A stretch of 64,000 nucleotides of DNA from Acetobacteraceae bacterium. Its GTDB lineage: Bacteria > Pseudomonadota > Alphaproteobacteria > Acetobacterales > Acetobacteraceae. Shown here piece by piece: positions 42,808 to 51,804 of the stretch. Where the stretch lies: the NCBI GenBank assembly GCA_947475245.1, contig CANJLW010000018.1:16830-80829 (forward strand). Reading direction: 5' to 3'. Under the pieces are notes generated by a model. The model was not told where the DNA came from and ran no database searches. It saw only the letters and a list, made by a program, of their open reading frames with translations. The position numbers and the translations under genes are program-made. Positions within the stretch are counted from its first letter, which is position 1. Each line of letters opens with the position of its first letter.

Positions 42808-43641
42808 ATGAAGGCACATCGCATTCGCCATTGGATCGGTCGGATCGGGCTGTATTTTTCCGTCCTGATGCTGGTTTCTCCGGCCATCCTGTTCTTTCTC
42901 TGGATGCTCTCACTCGCGTTGAAAAATGAGTCCGACAACACCGCGTTTCCGCCGGTCTTCATTCCGAACCCGCCGACGCTGGACAATTTCATCGACGTGT
43001 TCGCCAAGAACGACTTCCTCACCTACACGATCAACTCGGTGATCGTGTCGTTTTCGGCCACCGGTCTGGCGCTGCTGTTCGGTGTGCCGGCGGGCTATGG
43101 CATCGCCAAGGCGAAGGCGACGAAAGCGGCGGTGCTGATCCTGATCGCGCGCATTACGCCGGGATTATCCTACCTGATCCCGTTGTTCCTGCTGTTCCAG
43201 TGGCTGGGCCTAATCGGAACGTTAACGCCATTGATCATCACGCATCTGGTGATCACCGTGCCGATCGTGGTATGGATCATGATCGGATTTTTCGAGGGAT
43301 TGCCGGGAGAATTGGAAGAAGCGGCTTTGGTCGATGGTGCGACGATCTGGCAGGCGTTCCGCTATGTCGCGATGCCGCTGGCGCGCCCGGGGATTACGGT
43401 CGCGATGATCCTGGCGTTCATCTTCAGTTGGAACAATTTCATCTTCGGCGTCGTGCTGGCCGGCCGTTCCACACGCACTCTGCCTGTCGCCGTCTACAAC
43501 GTTCTGACGTTCGAGCAGATCAGTTGGGGGCCGCTGGCGGCGGCGGCGTTGGTCGTGACGGCACCGGTCCTGCTGCTGACGCTGCTGATGCAGAAGGAAA
43601 TTGTTGCCGGGTTAACCGCCGGCGGCGTCAAGGGTGGTTGA
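42808..43641 (+). CDS. Carbohydrate-type ABC transporter permease (MalG-like)
   Basis: A 277-residue partner permease with six membrane segments. MalG-type features: LFFLWMLSLALKNESDN, the FIDVFAKNDFLTYTINSVIVS region and the EAA loop ELEEAALVDGATIWQAFRYVAMPLARPG. ATG 42808 has AAGGGG upstream. The operon ends here; the missing ATPase must be supplied from elsewhere in the genome if the transporter works. Confidence 0.92.
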   Translation: MKAHRIRHWIGRIGLYFSVLMLVSPAILFFLWMLSLALKNESDNTAFPPVFIPNPPTLDNFIDVFAKNDFLTYTINSVIVSFSATGLALLFGVPAGYGIAKAKATKAAVLILIARITPGLSYLIPLFLLFQWLGLIGTLTPLIITHLVITVPIVVWIMIGFFEGLPGELEEAALVDGATIWQAFRYVAMPLARPGITVAMILAFIFSWNNFIFGVVLAGRSTRTLPVAVYNVLTFEQISWGPLAAAALVVTAPVLLLTLLMQKEIVAGLTAGGVKGG

Positions 43642-43672
43642 CCCGCGCGGTTGATTTCGTTTGAAAACAAAA

Positions 43673-43699
43673 CAGCCGCCGAGCAGTGTTCGGCGGCTG
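43673..43699 (-). terminator. Intrinsic terminator for marR, shared with the permease operon
   Basis: CAGCCGCCGA (43673-43682) and TCGGCGGCTG (43690-43699) form a perfect 10-bp stem with a 7-nt loop. On the minus strand it is followed by TTTTGTTTTC, a good T-rich tail, so it terminates marR; on the plus strand the tail is weak. It lies between convergent genes. Confidence 0.8.
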
Positions 43700-43724
43700 A
43701 TTTCGCGTGGTGGTTGAGGGGTTT

Positions 43725-44123
43725 TCAGGCGCTCGCGCGCTTGCGGGTCGTTGTTTCTTTTTCGACCGGCGCTTTCTTCGGCGTATTTGCCTCGTTCATG
43801 ATCGCGCGGATGTCGCGCAGGAACGCGGTGCCTTTGGTCGTGCGTTGCACGAGGACGGAACGACGATCCAGGGGATCTACCTTGCGGCGGGCGAGATCCA
43901 GTTCGCCAAGGCGGTCGAGCGCGCGGGTGATCGCGGGCTTGGAAACGTTGAGGTCGGCGGCGAGGCCGCGCACGGTGTGTGCTCCGTCCTTCAGGTAGCA
44001 GGTCAGGAACACGCCCAACTGACGCGCGGAAAGATCGGTTCCGTCACGACGAACCAGCGAGACGACGGTGTCGCGCAGAACGTTAACAAGATGCTCGGTA
44101 GCCGCGTTAGGTGTCGCTGCCAT
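43725..44123 (-). CDS. MarR-family transcriptional regulator
   Basis: A 132-residue winged-helix regulator. The HTH is VRGLAADLNVSKPAITRALDRLGELDLARRK (about 53-83), followed by the wing DPLDRRSVLVQRTTKGTAFL. The C-terminus is Lys/Arg-rich (EKETTTRKRASA), probably disordered. Upstream is a perfect 7-bp inverted repeat (44216-44233) that could be an operator. Target genes cannot be told; it is transcribed away from the aminopeptidase gene region. Confidence 0.9.
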   Translation of the reverse strand: MAATPNAATEHLVNVLRDTVVSLVRRDGTDLSARQLGVFLTCYLKDGAHTVRGLAADLNVSKPAITRALDRLGELDLARRKVDPLDRRSVLVQRTTKGTAFLRDIRAIMNEANTPKKAPVEKETTTRKRASA

Positions 44124-44215
44124 ATGATGATTATCCTTTCATGATTACGGCCGCCTCCGACTTCGCGGCACTGCCCCGACGCTCAGGTAATGTCGAGATG
44201 GTGCGATGTCAAGCC

Positions 44216-44233
44216 CATCACGTTTCCGTGATG
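44216..44233. promoter_or_regulatory. Inverted repeat upstream of marR
   Basis: CATCACG-TTTC-CGTGATG, a perfect 7-bp inverted repeat about 93 nt upstream of the marR start. Size and symmetry suit a dimeric regulator. The remainder of 44124-44409 shows no gene. Confidence 0.4.
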
Positions 44234-44354
44234 ATATCGGACGAAGCTCTGATGGGAGCTTTATCAGGCGGTTACAACCGGCTATCCGACGGATGAAGAC
44301 ATTTTCAGAATGTCCCGTATTGTATCGAATTACATCGTTTGTATGGCGGCGGGG

Positions 44355-44406
44355 AATCGGTTCGAACCCGGTTGTGGTGCGATTTTCGAATGAATTCGAA
44401 CCGATT
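44355..44406. other. 12-bp inverted repeat at the 3' end of the aminopeptidase gene
   Basis: AATCGGTTCGAA (44355-44366) and TTCGAACCGATT (44395-44406) are perfectly complementary with a 28-nt loop that contains a further TTCGAA. It begins 4 nt past the pepA stop codon on the minus strand. No T-tract follows, so it may be a 3' stability or rho-dependent end structure, or a protein-binding site. Confidence 0.55.
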
Positions 44407-44409
44407 GGA

Positions 44410-45795
44410 CTAAAACGCCAGTCGCTTATTCAGCGCGGCGAACAATCCCCGCATGGTCTGAGCCTCGCCGCCTTCCGGCCGACCGGGTCGGGTTTGATCG
44501 TTCCACGCGTACATATCAATGTGCGCCCAGGCGATATTGGGGGCGACGAAGCGCCGCAGGAACAGTCCGGCGACGATCGAACCGGCAAAAGATTTTGATG
44601 AAACGTTGTTCATATCCGCGATCGGGCTGGCGATCCAATCGTCGTAACCGTCCCAAAGCGGCAAACGCCACAGCGGGTCGTGCACATCCCGGCAGGCATC
44701 GTGAATCGCGTCGGCCCAGGCGTCGTCGTTGCAGAACAGCGCGGGCAGGTCGGGACCGAGGGCGACTCGCGCCGCGCCGGTCAGTGTCGCGCAGTCGATC
44801 AGGATGGTCGGCGCTTCCTCCGACGCCGCGTGCAAAAGGTCGCACAATACCAGGCGGCCTTCGGCATCGGTGTTGCCGATCTCCACGGTCTTGCCGCTGC
44901 GGGTCGTGATGACGTCCGACGGGCGCATCGCATCGCCGGATACGGAGTTTTCGACGCAACCGACCCTGGTCACCAGGCGAACCGGCAAATCGGCGTCCAT
45001 GATCATCCTGGCAAGGCCCAGGACCGTCGCGGCGCCACCCATGTCCTTTTTCATCCGCAGCATCCCGGCGGACGGTTTCAGGTCGTAACCACCGGTGTCA
45101 AAGCAAACACCCTTGCCGCACAGTGAAACCAGCGGGGACGCATCGGTCGCCTTCGTGCCGCGCCAGCGAAACGTGGTGACACGAGGCTTGCGGTCGGAAC
45201 CGCGCCCGACGGCGGCGACGGTCGGGAAATCTCGATCCAGCGCCTCTCCATGTACCACCTCCACCGCCGCGCTGTAGCGCCGGCCCAGATCGGCGGCGAG
45301 GTTCGCCAGTTCGGCGGGGCCAAGCAGGTTGGCAGGGGTATTGATCAGATCGCGAACCATCCAGATTGCGGCGGCATGCGACAAGGCCGAACCCATTTCT
45401 TCGGGTGCGAGCAGTCGAACCCTTTCGGCGGTGGATTTCCGGAAGCGCTCGAACCGGTAAGCGCCGAGACAGAAGCCGAGCACGGCATTTTCAGAAGAAA
45501 AATCACCGGCCTGCAACTGCCACGTCGTGCCGGCGGGTAAACGCGTCGGCAGCGCGCCGAACGGGAAGGGCGACCGATCACTGCCCAGTCCCAGAACCGC
45601 ACCGGCGATGCCGTCGGCGCATGGAAGGACGTGCAATTCCCCCCGCGCCCCAGTCAGTCCCAAACCCCGCAGAAACGCCGCCTGCTCGGCGGGCAGCGTC
45701 GCGAGCCAGGCCGCCAGACCGTCGGGCCGAACGATATGCAGGGGTAGCGCGTTCTCCGCCGAGTCCACGATGCAATCGAGCTTCTGGTCGAGCAT
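44410..45795 (-). CDS. Leucyl aminopeptidase family (M17) protein
   Basis: A 461-residue M17 aminopeptidase that removes N-terminal residues from peptides using two metal ions. The C-terminal catalytic domain carries GKGVCFDTGGYDLKPSAGMLRMKKDMGGAA and the hallmark NTDAEGRLVLCDLL, with ILIDCATLTGAARVALG after it. The N-domain is shorter than in E. coli PepA, as in the PepB-like subgroup. AAGGAA lies 9-14 nt before the ATG at 45795. Divergent from the HD-domain gene. Confidence 0.95.
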   Translation of the reverse strand: MLDQKLDCIVDSAENALPLHIVRPDGLAAWLATLPAEQAAFLRGLGLTGARGELHVLPCADGIAGAVLGLGSDRSPFPFGALPTRLPAGTTWQLQAGDFSSENAVLGFCLGAYRFERFRKSTAERVRLLAPEEMGSALSHAAAIWMVRDLINTPANLLGPAELANLAADLGRRYSAAVEVVHGEALDRDFPTVAAVGRGSDRKPRVTTFRWRGTKATDASPLVSLCGKGVCFDTGGYDLKPSAGMLRMKKDMGGAATVLGLARMIMDADLPVRLVTRVGCVENSVSGDAMRPSDVITTRSGKTVEIGNTDAEGRLVLCDLLHAASEEAPTILIDCATLTGAARVALGPDLPALFCNDDAWADAIHDACRDVHDPLWRLPLWDGYDDWIASPIADMNNVSSKSFAGSIVAGLFLRRFVAPNIAWAHIDMYAWNDQTRPGRPEGGEAQTMRGLFAALNKRLAF

Positions 45796-45893
45796 GCGCG
45801 AGGTTCCTTCCGATCCGCCGTCACCAAACTGACTTTTGCCGCACCGTCCGATTCGGCGCTAGCGTGCGGCGTAAACCTGACAGGCCAGTGTGC

Positions 45894-46454
45894 ATGACAT
45901 CGGATGTGATCGACGACCTCGCCGCCATTATCGACGGCAAGGGCTTCCGCCAGTACGGGCTCAGCCACATCAACCAGCGCGCGCATGCCCTGCAGGCGGC
46001 CTTGCTGGCCGAAACAAGCGGCAGTTCGTCCGCGCTGATCGCGGCGTCGTTGCTGCACGACATCGGGCACATGGTGCACGATCTTGGCGAGGATCCCGCA
46101 CAAAAAGGGATCGACGACGAGCATGAACGGCTGGGTCAGGAATACCTGACGACGTATTTCGGCCCAGAGGTGACTGAACCGATCCGCCTGCATGTCGCGG
46201 CCAAGCGCTATTTGTGCGGCACCGAGGGCGATTATTTCGCGACCCTGTCACCGGACAGCGTGCGTAGCCTGGGTCTGCAGGGCGGGCCGATGTCGGCGGA
46301 GGAGGCAGCAGCCTTCGCCGCCTTGCCCTACGCCGCCGATGCGGTGCGCCTGCGGCGCTTCGACGAGGGGGCGAAGGTCAAGGACCTGCCCACCCCGCCG
46401 GTCGCGCATTTCTTGCCGCATTTGCGCGCCAGTTTGCGGCCGAAAGCGGTCTAG
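45894..46454 (+). CDS. PhnZ-like HD-domain oxygenase family protein
   Basis: A 186-residue HD-domain protein resembling phosphonate-degradation oxygenase PhnZ, a mixed-valent di-iron enzyme. Metal ligands are visible in QRAHALQAA (H31) and [15 protein letters not shown] (H55, D56, H59), then [14 protein letters not shown]. The [15 protein letters not shown] and [12 protein letters not shown] blocks are typical of this group. phnY and other phosphonate genes are not nearby, so the substrate is open. Its end overlaps htpG by 4 bases in convergent orientation. An upstream in-frame extension to 45366 is antisense to pepA. Confidence 0.87.
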   Translation: MTSDVIDDLAAIIDGKGFRQYGLSHINQRAHALQAALLAETSGSSSALIAASLLHDIGHMVHDLGEDPAQKGIDDEHERLGQEYLTTYFGPEVTEPIRLHVAAKRYLCGTEGDYFATLSPDSVRSLGLQGGPMSAEEAAAFAALPYAADAVRLRRFDEGAKVKDLPTPPVAHFLPHLRASLRPKAV

Positions 46455-48274
46455 CCGGCCAGACTGCCGGCCAGCAACGCGGTGACGCGACGCGCGAAGG
46501 CCGCCGCGTTGCCCGGTGCCTCCCCTTCCTGCACCCGCGCCAGATCCAGCAAGGTCGCGGCGGCATCGGCCATCAGGTCGGTGTCGTCGGTCTTGCCGGC
46601 CAGCGCCGCGATCAACGCGTGGTTCGGGTTCACCTCCAGAACCGGCTTCGACGGCATCATCGCCCGTCCTGCCCGGCGCAGCAGGCGCTGCATCTGCAAA
46701 TCCGGCCCGCTGTTGTCGGCGGCCAGCACGACGGCGCTGTCGGTCAACCGCGCCGTGGAGCGGACATCGGCCACCTCGTCGCCAAGGGCGGTTTTAAGCG
46801 CGGCGAGCAACGCCGAAATGTCGGGCTGTTCGGCGTCCGATGCCAGATCGGCGGCGGATTGGGTGACACTGCGAAGCTTCTTCTCCTCGAAACTGTCCAG
46901 CCGTTCCGGCCAGAACGCGTCGATCGGATCGGCCATCAGCAGCACTTCGAAGCCCTTGGCGCCGAAGCCTTCTAGTTGCGGCGAATTGCGCAGGGTCTCG
47001 GCGTTGTCGCCGCTCAGGTAGTAAATCGTCTCCTGACCGGGCTGCATGCGCGACACGTAGTCGGGCAGGGAGGTCCAGCCATCCTGAGTCGAGGAGCGGA
47101 AACGTAGCAGCGGCGCGATCTCGGCGCGGTGTTCGGCGTCTTCCCAGATGCCTTCCTTAAGCTGGGCGCCGAAATTGTCCCAGAACTTCTCATAGTCCGC
47201 CGCGTCCTTGGTGCGGTTCTTCAACTCGCCCAGCACGCGCCCGATCAGCGCCTTGCGGATGCGGGCCAGGACCGGCGTCGTTTGCAGAATCTCGCGGGAG
47301 ACGTTGAGCGGCAGGTCCTCGGTATCCACCACGCCCTGCACGAAACGCAGCCAGGGCGGCAGCAGCGCGTTCTTGTCGGTGATGAACATGCGCCGGACGT
47401 GCAGGCGCACATGCGATTCCCGGTCGTTGTCCACGGGATCGAAGGGCTTCATGCCGGGGATGAATAGCAGGCAGAAGTATTCCAGAACGCCCTCGGCCTT
47501 CCAATGAAGGGTGGACCAGGGGGTGTCGAAGATATTGCCGATATGGCGATAGAACTCGGTATAGGCCTCTTCCGTAACCTCCGACCGGGATTTCCGCCAC
47601 AGCGCGGTGCCCTCGTTGGCCGGTTCGTCCTTGCCGTCGCGCGCCACGGTGATGGGCAGGGTGATGTGATCGGCCCATTTGCGGATCACCGTCTCAAGCC
47701 GCATCGGCTCCAGGTACTCTTCGGCGTCCGACTTCAGGTGCAGCACGATCTCGGTGCCGACGGTGTCCTTTTCCGCCGGGGCGAGGGTGAACTGTCCGGC
47801 GCCTTCCGACGCCCAGACGAAGGCTTCGTCGCTGCCGGCCTTGCGCGACGTGACTTCGACGCGATCGGCGACCATGAACGCGGAATAGAAGCCGACGCCG
47901 AACTGGCCGATAAGGCTGGGCCGGTCTTCAGGCTTGGCGGAGGCGAGCTTCTCGCCGAACGCGCGGGTTCCGGAGCGCGCGATGGTGCCGAGATTGTCGA
48001 TCATTTCCTGACGCGACATGCCGATGCCGTCGTCGGCGATCAGCAGGGACCGCGCGGCCTTGTCCGGTACGATACGAATTTTTGCCTCGGTCGGCGGGGC
48101 GAGGCTGGGGTCTGTCAACGACTCAAAACGACGGCGATCCACGGCGTCGGCGGCGTTGGCGACGAGTTCGCGCAGAAAAATTTCTCGCTCGGAATAGAGC
48201 GAATGCACGACGAGATCGAGCAGGCGGCCGACTTCGGCCCCAAAGGAATGTTGTTCTAAAACGGTATCGCTCAT
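46451..48274 (-). CDS. htpG: Chaperone protein HtpG (Hsp90)
   Basis: ATP-dependent cytosolic chaperone, 607 residues. N-domain features: [49 protein letters not shown] and [14 protein letters not shown]; middle domain [14 protein letters not shown] and VRRMFITD; C-terminal dimerisation domain reaching residue 607. The family's NASDA box reads NAADA. ATG 48274 is chosen because AGGAGG is close upstream; an in-frame start at 48328 would overlap the candidate RpoH promoter. Confidence 0.97.
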   Translation of the reverse strand: MSDTVLEQHSFGAEVGRLLDLVVHSLYSEREIFLRELVANAADAVDRRRFESLTDPSLAPPTEAKIRIVPDKAARSLLIADDGIGMSRQEMIDNLGTIARSGTRAFGEKLASAKPEDRPSLIGQFGVGFYSAFMVADRVEVTSRKAGSDEAFVWASEGAGQFTLAPAEKDTVGTEIVLHLKSDAEEYLEPMRLETVIRKWADHITLPITVARDGKDEPANEGTALWRKSRSEVTEEAYTEFYRHIGNIFDTPWSTLHWKAEGVLEYFCLLFIPGMKPFDPVDNDRESHVRLHVRRMFITDKNALLPPWLRFVQGVVDTEDLPLNVSREILQTTPVLARIRKALIGRVLGELKNRTKDAADYEKFWDNFGAQLKEGIWEDAEHRAEIAPLLRFRSSTQDGWTSLPDYVSRMQPGQETIYYLSGDNAETLRNSPQLEGFGAKGFEVLLMADPIDAFWPERLDSFEEKKLRSVTQSAADLASDAEQPDISALLAALKTALGDEVADVRSTARLTDSAVVLAADNSGPDLQMQRLLRRAGRAMMPSKPVLEVNPNHALIAALAGKTDDTDLMADAAATLLDLARVQEGEAPGNAAAFARRVTALLAGSLAG

Positions 48275-48299
48275 ATGGCTTGCCCTCCTTGCGGACGGC

Positions 48300-48337
48300 G
48301 ATATGCGGTCGAGCGGGGCCATATTCAATACGTATTG
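48300..48337 (-). promoter_or_regulatory. Candidate heat-shock promoter of htpG with a perfect palindrome
   Basis: On the minus strand TTGAAT (48328-48323) and CATATC (48305-48300) are 17 nt apart, resembling alphaproteobacterial RpoH sites (CTTG, CYTAT). CAATACGTATTG (48326-48337), a perfect 12-bp palindrome, overlaps the -35 end and could be an operator for htpG or the divergent helicase gene. Confidence 0.45.
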
Positions 48338-48420
48338 TGTCGGCGCGGGAATCGCGGGGCGATTGAACGGTCACACGCCTGACGCTTGCATTCCGCGCCG
48401 CAACAACCAAACATCCGGCC

Positions 48421-50928
48421 ATGTCAGGTCACGACTCGGGTTTCCCGGCGCGCATCAAGGCCGTTCTCGGCCCGACCAATACCGGCAAAACCCATCTCGC
48501 GATGGAGCGTTTGCTGGCGCATTCATCCGGCATCATCGGATTTCCGCTGCGCCTGCTGGCGCGGGAAAACTACGATCGCATGGTCGCCCGCAAGGGCGCT
48601 CGGCATGTCGCGCTGATCACCGGGGAAGAGAAGATCATTCCGCCGGAAGCCCGGTGGTTCTCCTGCACCGTCGAGGCGATGCCGCTGGATCGCAGGGCGG
48701 AATTTGTCGCGGTGGACGAGATTCAGCTCTGCGCCGATCCTGATCGCGGCCATGTCTTTACCGACCGGTTGCTGCATGCGCGCGGCATGGTGGAAACGAT
48801 GTTCCTGGGCGCGGAGACGATCCGCCCTTTGCTGCATCGCCTGGTACCGTCCGCCACGATCGAAACACGGCCGCGGCTGTCGCAACTGACCTATGCCGGG
48901 CCCGCCAAGCTGGTGCGGCTGCCGCCGCGCAGCGCGGTGGTGGCGTTCAGCGCGGCGGAGGTCTACGCGATCGCCGAACTGATCCGTCGCCGCAAGGGCG
49001 GCTGCGCCGTCGTCATGGGGCGGCTGAGCCCGCGCACCCGCAATGCCCAGGTGGCCTTGTATCAAGAGCGCGAGGTCGACTTCCTGGTCGCCACCGACGC
49101 GATCGGCATGGGCCTGAACATGAGCGTCGATCATGTAGCTTTTGCCGGCCTGGGGAAGTTCGATGGGCATCGCCCGCGTCGGCTGACGGCGTCGGAGGTC
49201 GGGCAGATCGCAGGCCGAGCAGGCAGGGGTATGCGGGATGGGACGTTTGGTACGACGACGGAGTGCCCGCCGTTGCTCGACGATCTGGTTTCGGCGGTGG
49301 AAAGCCATCACTTCGACCCGCTCGAACAGCTGTGCTGGCGCAACGGCGCGCTGGAGTTTTCCCACATCGACCGGCTGCTCGAAAGCCTGATGGCGCCCGC
49401 GCCGGCGGCGGGGTTGGTCAAGGGCAACGACGCGTCGGACCTGGAAACCTTGATGACGCTGGCGCGCGACCCGGATATCCGCCGCATGGCGACCGGGCGG
49501 TCGCGCGTGCGGCTGTTGTGGGATGCGTGCCAAATCCCGGATTTCCGCAAGCTCGCCGACGAGACCCATAACAAGCTGTGCGCGCGGATTTTCGGGCATG
49601 TAGTCAAGGACGGATACCTGCCGATCGATTGGCTGGCCTCGCAGATCGCCGCGCTGGATCGTCCGGATGGCGATATCGACACGTTGATGCAGCGGCTGTC
49701 GGGCGTTCGGGTCTGGTCCTACATCGTCGCGCGTGCCGATTGGGTGCGGGACGCGCCGCATTGGCAGGCAAAGGCGCGGGAGGTGGAGGACAAGCTGTCC
49801 GACATCCTGCACGAACGCCTGACCGCCCGTTTCGTCGACCGGCGCGCCACGCATCTGATGCGGCGGCTGGACGCGGGCGGTGGGGAAGACCTGCTGTCCG
49901 CTGTCACTGGGCGCGGCGAAATCGTGGTGGAAGGCCATTCCGTCGGACATGTGGAAGGATTCGGGTTCGTACCCGACCCCGAAACCGTCGGCGACGAGCG
50001 CAAACTCGTCCTCCGCGCCGCTCGGCGGGCGCTGCGGGACGAAATCCCGCGCCGGGTGGCCGTGGCCGAAACCACGGGGGACGAAGCGTTCTCGCTGACG
50101 GCCGATCACCGGTTGCTCTGGGCCGGCGCACCCGTCGCGCGGGTGGTGCCGGGCGCGACGATCCTGCGACCCCGGGTCGCCGTTGTCGAAACCGAGTTCC
50201 TGGACGGCGCGCAGCGGGAGCGGTTGCGGTCGCGGTTGCAGCGGTTTCTGGATACCACGGTCAAGGCGGAGTTGGCCCCGTTATTCGCCGCGATCGAACA
50301 GGCGGATCGCGACCCAGAAACCCGAGGGCCGCTGCATCGGTTGAGCGCGGCCCTGGGCATCATCCCGGATGTGCAGGAGGAAGCCGTTTCACAGAGCCTG
50401 CGAACGAAGCTGAAGGCGTTGGGCGTGCGCGCGGGCCGCATGGCGCTGTTCATGCCGACAATGGTGAAGCCGCGCTGCGCAGAGATGCGGGCGCGCCTGT
50501 GGTCGTTGCAGCATGGGGTGGCAGTACCGATGCTACCCTCGCCGGGCACTGTTTCCATGGCGCCGCCGGCGGCCTGGCCGGCCGGATTTGCGGCGGCGAT
50601 GGGGTGGATCGAGGTCGGGCCGGTGCTGCTGCGCCTGGATGTCGCAGAGAAAATCGCGGGCGAACTGGGCTATGCCACGCGACGCGGGCAGGCGATGCTG
50701 CCGCGCGATGTCGCGTCGCGGATGGCATTGCGGGCAGACCTGCTGCCTGTCGCGCTGCGTCGGCTCGGGTTTCGCATCATCCCCGGTGTCGGTCACGAGT
50801 ACGGACCGCCTACGCCCGCGATGCTGATCCCGTTGCGGCGTCGCAGAGAGGTCGCGACACCGCCGCCCGTGCCGACCCAACGCATGATGACAGGCCCGTT
50901 TGCCGCCCTGGCGGCGCTGCGGCGTTAG
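48421..50928 (+). CDS. Suv3-like DEAD/DEAH-box RNA helicase
   Basis: An 835-residue superfamily-2 helicase related to mitochondrial SUV3, a degradosome helicase. Motifs: Walker A GPTNTGKTHLAMERL (residues about 14-28), DEIQ box AVDEIQLCADPDRGHVFTD, SAT-equivalent segment, TDAIGMGLNM and motif VI QIAGRAGRG. The long C-terminal part is an alphaproteobacterial extension (DUF3553-like, not certain). It precedes a small S4-domain RNA-binding gene and a 7Fe ferredoxin gene, an order common in alphaproteobacteria. Likely works in RNA turnover. Confidence 0.92.
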   Translation: MSGHDSGFPARIKAVLGPTNTGKTHLAMERLLAHSSGIIGFPLRLLARENYDRMVARKGARHVALITGEEKIIPPEARWFSCTVEAMPLDRRAEFVAVDEIQLCADPDRGHVFTDRLLHARGMVETMFLGAETIRPLLHRLVPSATIETRPRLSQLTYAGPAKLVRLPPRSAVVAFSAAEVYAIAELIRRRKGGCAVVMGRLSPRTRNAQVALYQEREVDFLVATDAIGMGLNMSVDHVAFAGLGKFDGHRPRRLTASEVGQIAGRAGRGMRDGTFGTTTECPPLLDDLVSAVESHHFDPLEQLCWRNGALEFSHIDRLLESLMAPAPAAGLVKGNDASDLETLMTLARDPDIRRMATGRSRVRLLWDACQIPDFRKLADETHNKLCARIFGHVVKDGYLPIDWLASQIAALDRPDGDIDTLMQRLSGVRVWSYIVARADWVRDAPHWQAKAREVEDKLSDILHERLTARFVDRRATHLMRRLDAGGGEDLLSAVTGRGEIVVEGHSVGHVEGFGFVPDPETVGDERKLVLRAARRALRDEIPRRVAVAETTGDEAFSLTADHRLLWAGAPVARVVPGATILRPRVAVVETEFLDGAQRERLRSRLQRFLDTTVKAELAPLFAAIEQADRDPETRGPLHRLSAALGIIPDVQEEAVSQSLRTKLKALGVRAGRMALFMPTMVKPRCAEMRARLWSLQHGVAVPMLPSPGTVSMAPPAAWPAGFAAAMGWIEVGPVLLRLDVAEKIAGELGYATRRGQAMLPRDVASRMALRADLLPVALRRLGFRIIPGVGHEYGPPTPAMLIPLRRRREVATPPPVPTQRMMTGPFAALAALRR

Positions 50929-50942
50929 ACGGCGTTCGACGC

Positions 50943-51221
50943 GTGGAGTCCCAACGGCTGGATATGTGGCTGTGGTGCGCGCGGTTCATGCGTCAGCGCA
51001 GCGATTGCGCCGCATGGGTCGCCGAGGGCGCGATCAGGATCAACCGCCAGCCGACCGATAAGGCCCACGCGAAGGTCAGGATTGGCGACGTGCTGACGAT
51101 GCCGGTGAGGGGCGACGTTCGGGTTGTGCGGGTCCTGGGATTGGCGGTCAGGCGCGGCGGTTCGGCGGATGCGCGCCTGTTGTACGAGGACCTGTCGGAA
51201 CCGACCGACAGCAATGCCTAA
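50943..51221 (+). CDS. S4-domain RNA-binding protein (Hsp15-like)
   Basis: A 92-residue S4-domain protein: QRLDMWLWCARFMRQRSDCAAWVAEGAIRINRQPTDKAHAKVRIGD, the alpha-L fold that binds structured RNA. Similar to heat-shock protein 15, which binds stalled 50S subunits with peptidyl-tRNA. GTG at 50943 is chosen because the domain begins at once (ESQRLD); no strong Shine-Dalgarno is seen. It starts 14 nt after the helicase stop and probably shares its transcript. Confidence 0.9.
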   Translation: MESQRLDMWLWCARFMRQRSDCAAWVAEGAIRINRQPTDKAHAKVRIGDVLTMPVRGDVRVVRVLGLAVRRGGSADARLLYEDLSEPTDSNA

Positions 51222-51329
51222 CGGACATCTTGCATCCGCGGCTAAACCTCGGCATACCGCCGCCTCTGAAATTCGGCCCCAGGTCCTGCGATTTGGTGCC
51301 ACGAACGCCTTGGCAGATGGGGGTTCCCC

Positions 51330-51662
51330 ATGACCTACGTGGTCACGGAAAATTGTATCAAGTGCAAGTACATGGATTGCGTGGAGGTCTGTCCGGTGGA
51401 CTGCTTCTACGTGGGCGAGAATATGCTGGTCATCCATCCGGATGAATGCATCGATTGCGGGGTGTGCGAGCCCGAATGCCCGGCGGAAGCGATCCTGCCC
51501 GACAGCGACGACAAGGCGACGCCGTGGCTGGAAAAGAACAGCGAGTTCGCCAAGGTTTGGCCGAATATCACGCGCAAGGGTCCGGCCCCGGACGACGCGG
51601 ACGCCTGGAAGGATAAGCCGGGGAAGGCCGCTTTGTTCTCTCCGGAACCGGGAAAACCGTAA
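51330..51662 (+). CDS. fdxA: 7Fe ferredoxin FdxA
   Basis: A 110-residue electron carrier with one [3Fe-4S] and one [4Fe-4S] cluster. Cysteine spacing C9-x7-C17-x3-C21-P and C40-x2-C43-x2-C46-x3-C50-P is visible. The C-terminal extension after residue 55 ([15 protein letters not shown]) is typical of the alphaproteobacterial FdxA group. Upstream neighbour is the S4 gene; a promoter for carD begins 20 nt after its stop. Confidence 0.96.
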   Translation: MTYVVTENCIKCKYMDCVEVCPVDCFYVGENMLVIHPDECIDCGVCEPECPAEAILPDSDDKATPWLEKNSEFAKVWPNITRKGPAPDDADAWKDKPGKAALFSPEPGKP

Positions 51663-51681
51663 GGGGCGATCGATCGTCCCC

Positions 51682-51710
51682 TGACAGTTTGGGTATTTCA
51701 TGCTATATTA
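51682..51710 (+). promoter_or_regulatory. Promoter upstream of carD
   Basis: CTGACA (51682-51687), a 17-nt spacer and TATATT (51705-51710) match the sigma70 consensus at 5 of 6 positions in each hexamer. It lies 95 nt before the carD start. This is the best vegetative promoter I can read in the window. Confidence 0.75.
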
Positions 51711-51804
51711 GTGAGTTGCCGAAGCTTCGTCTTCGGCGACAAGCGGCAGTAGATGGCCCCGCCCGGGGCCATGCGGAGGCCGCGAAGCGCAAGAGGTGTA
51801 AGGC

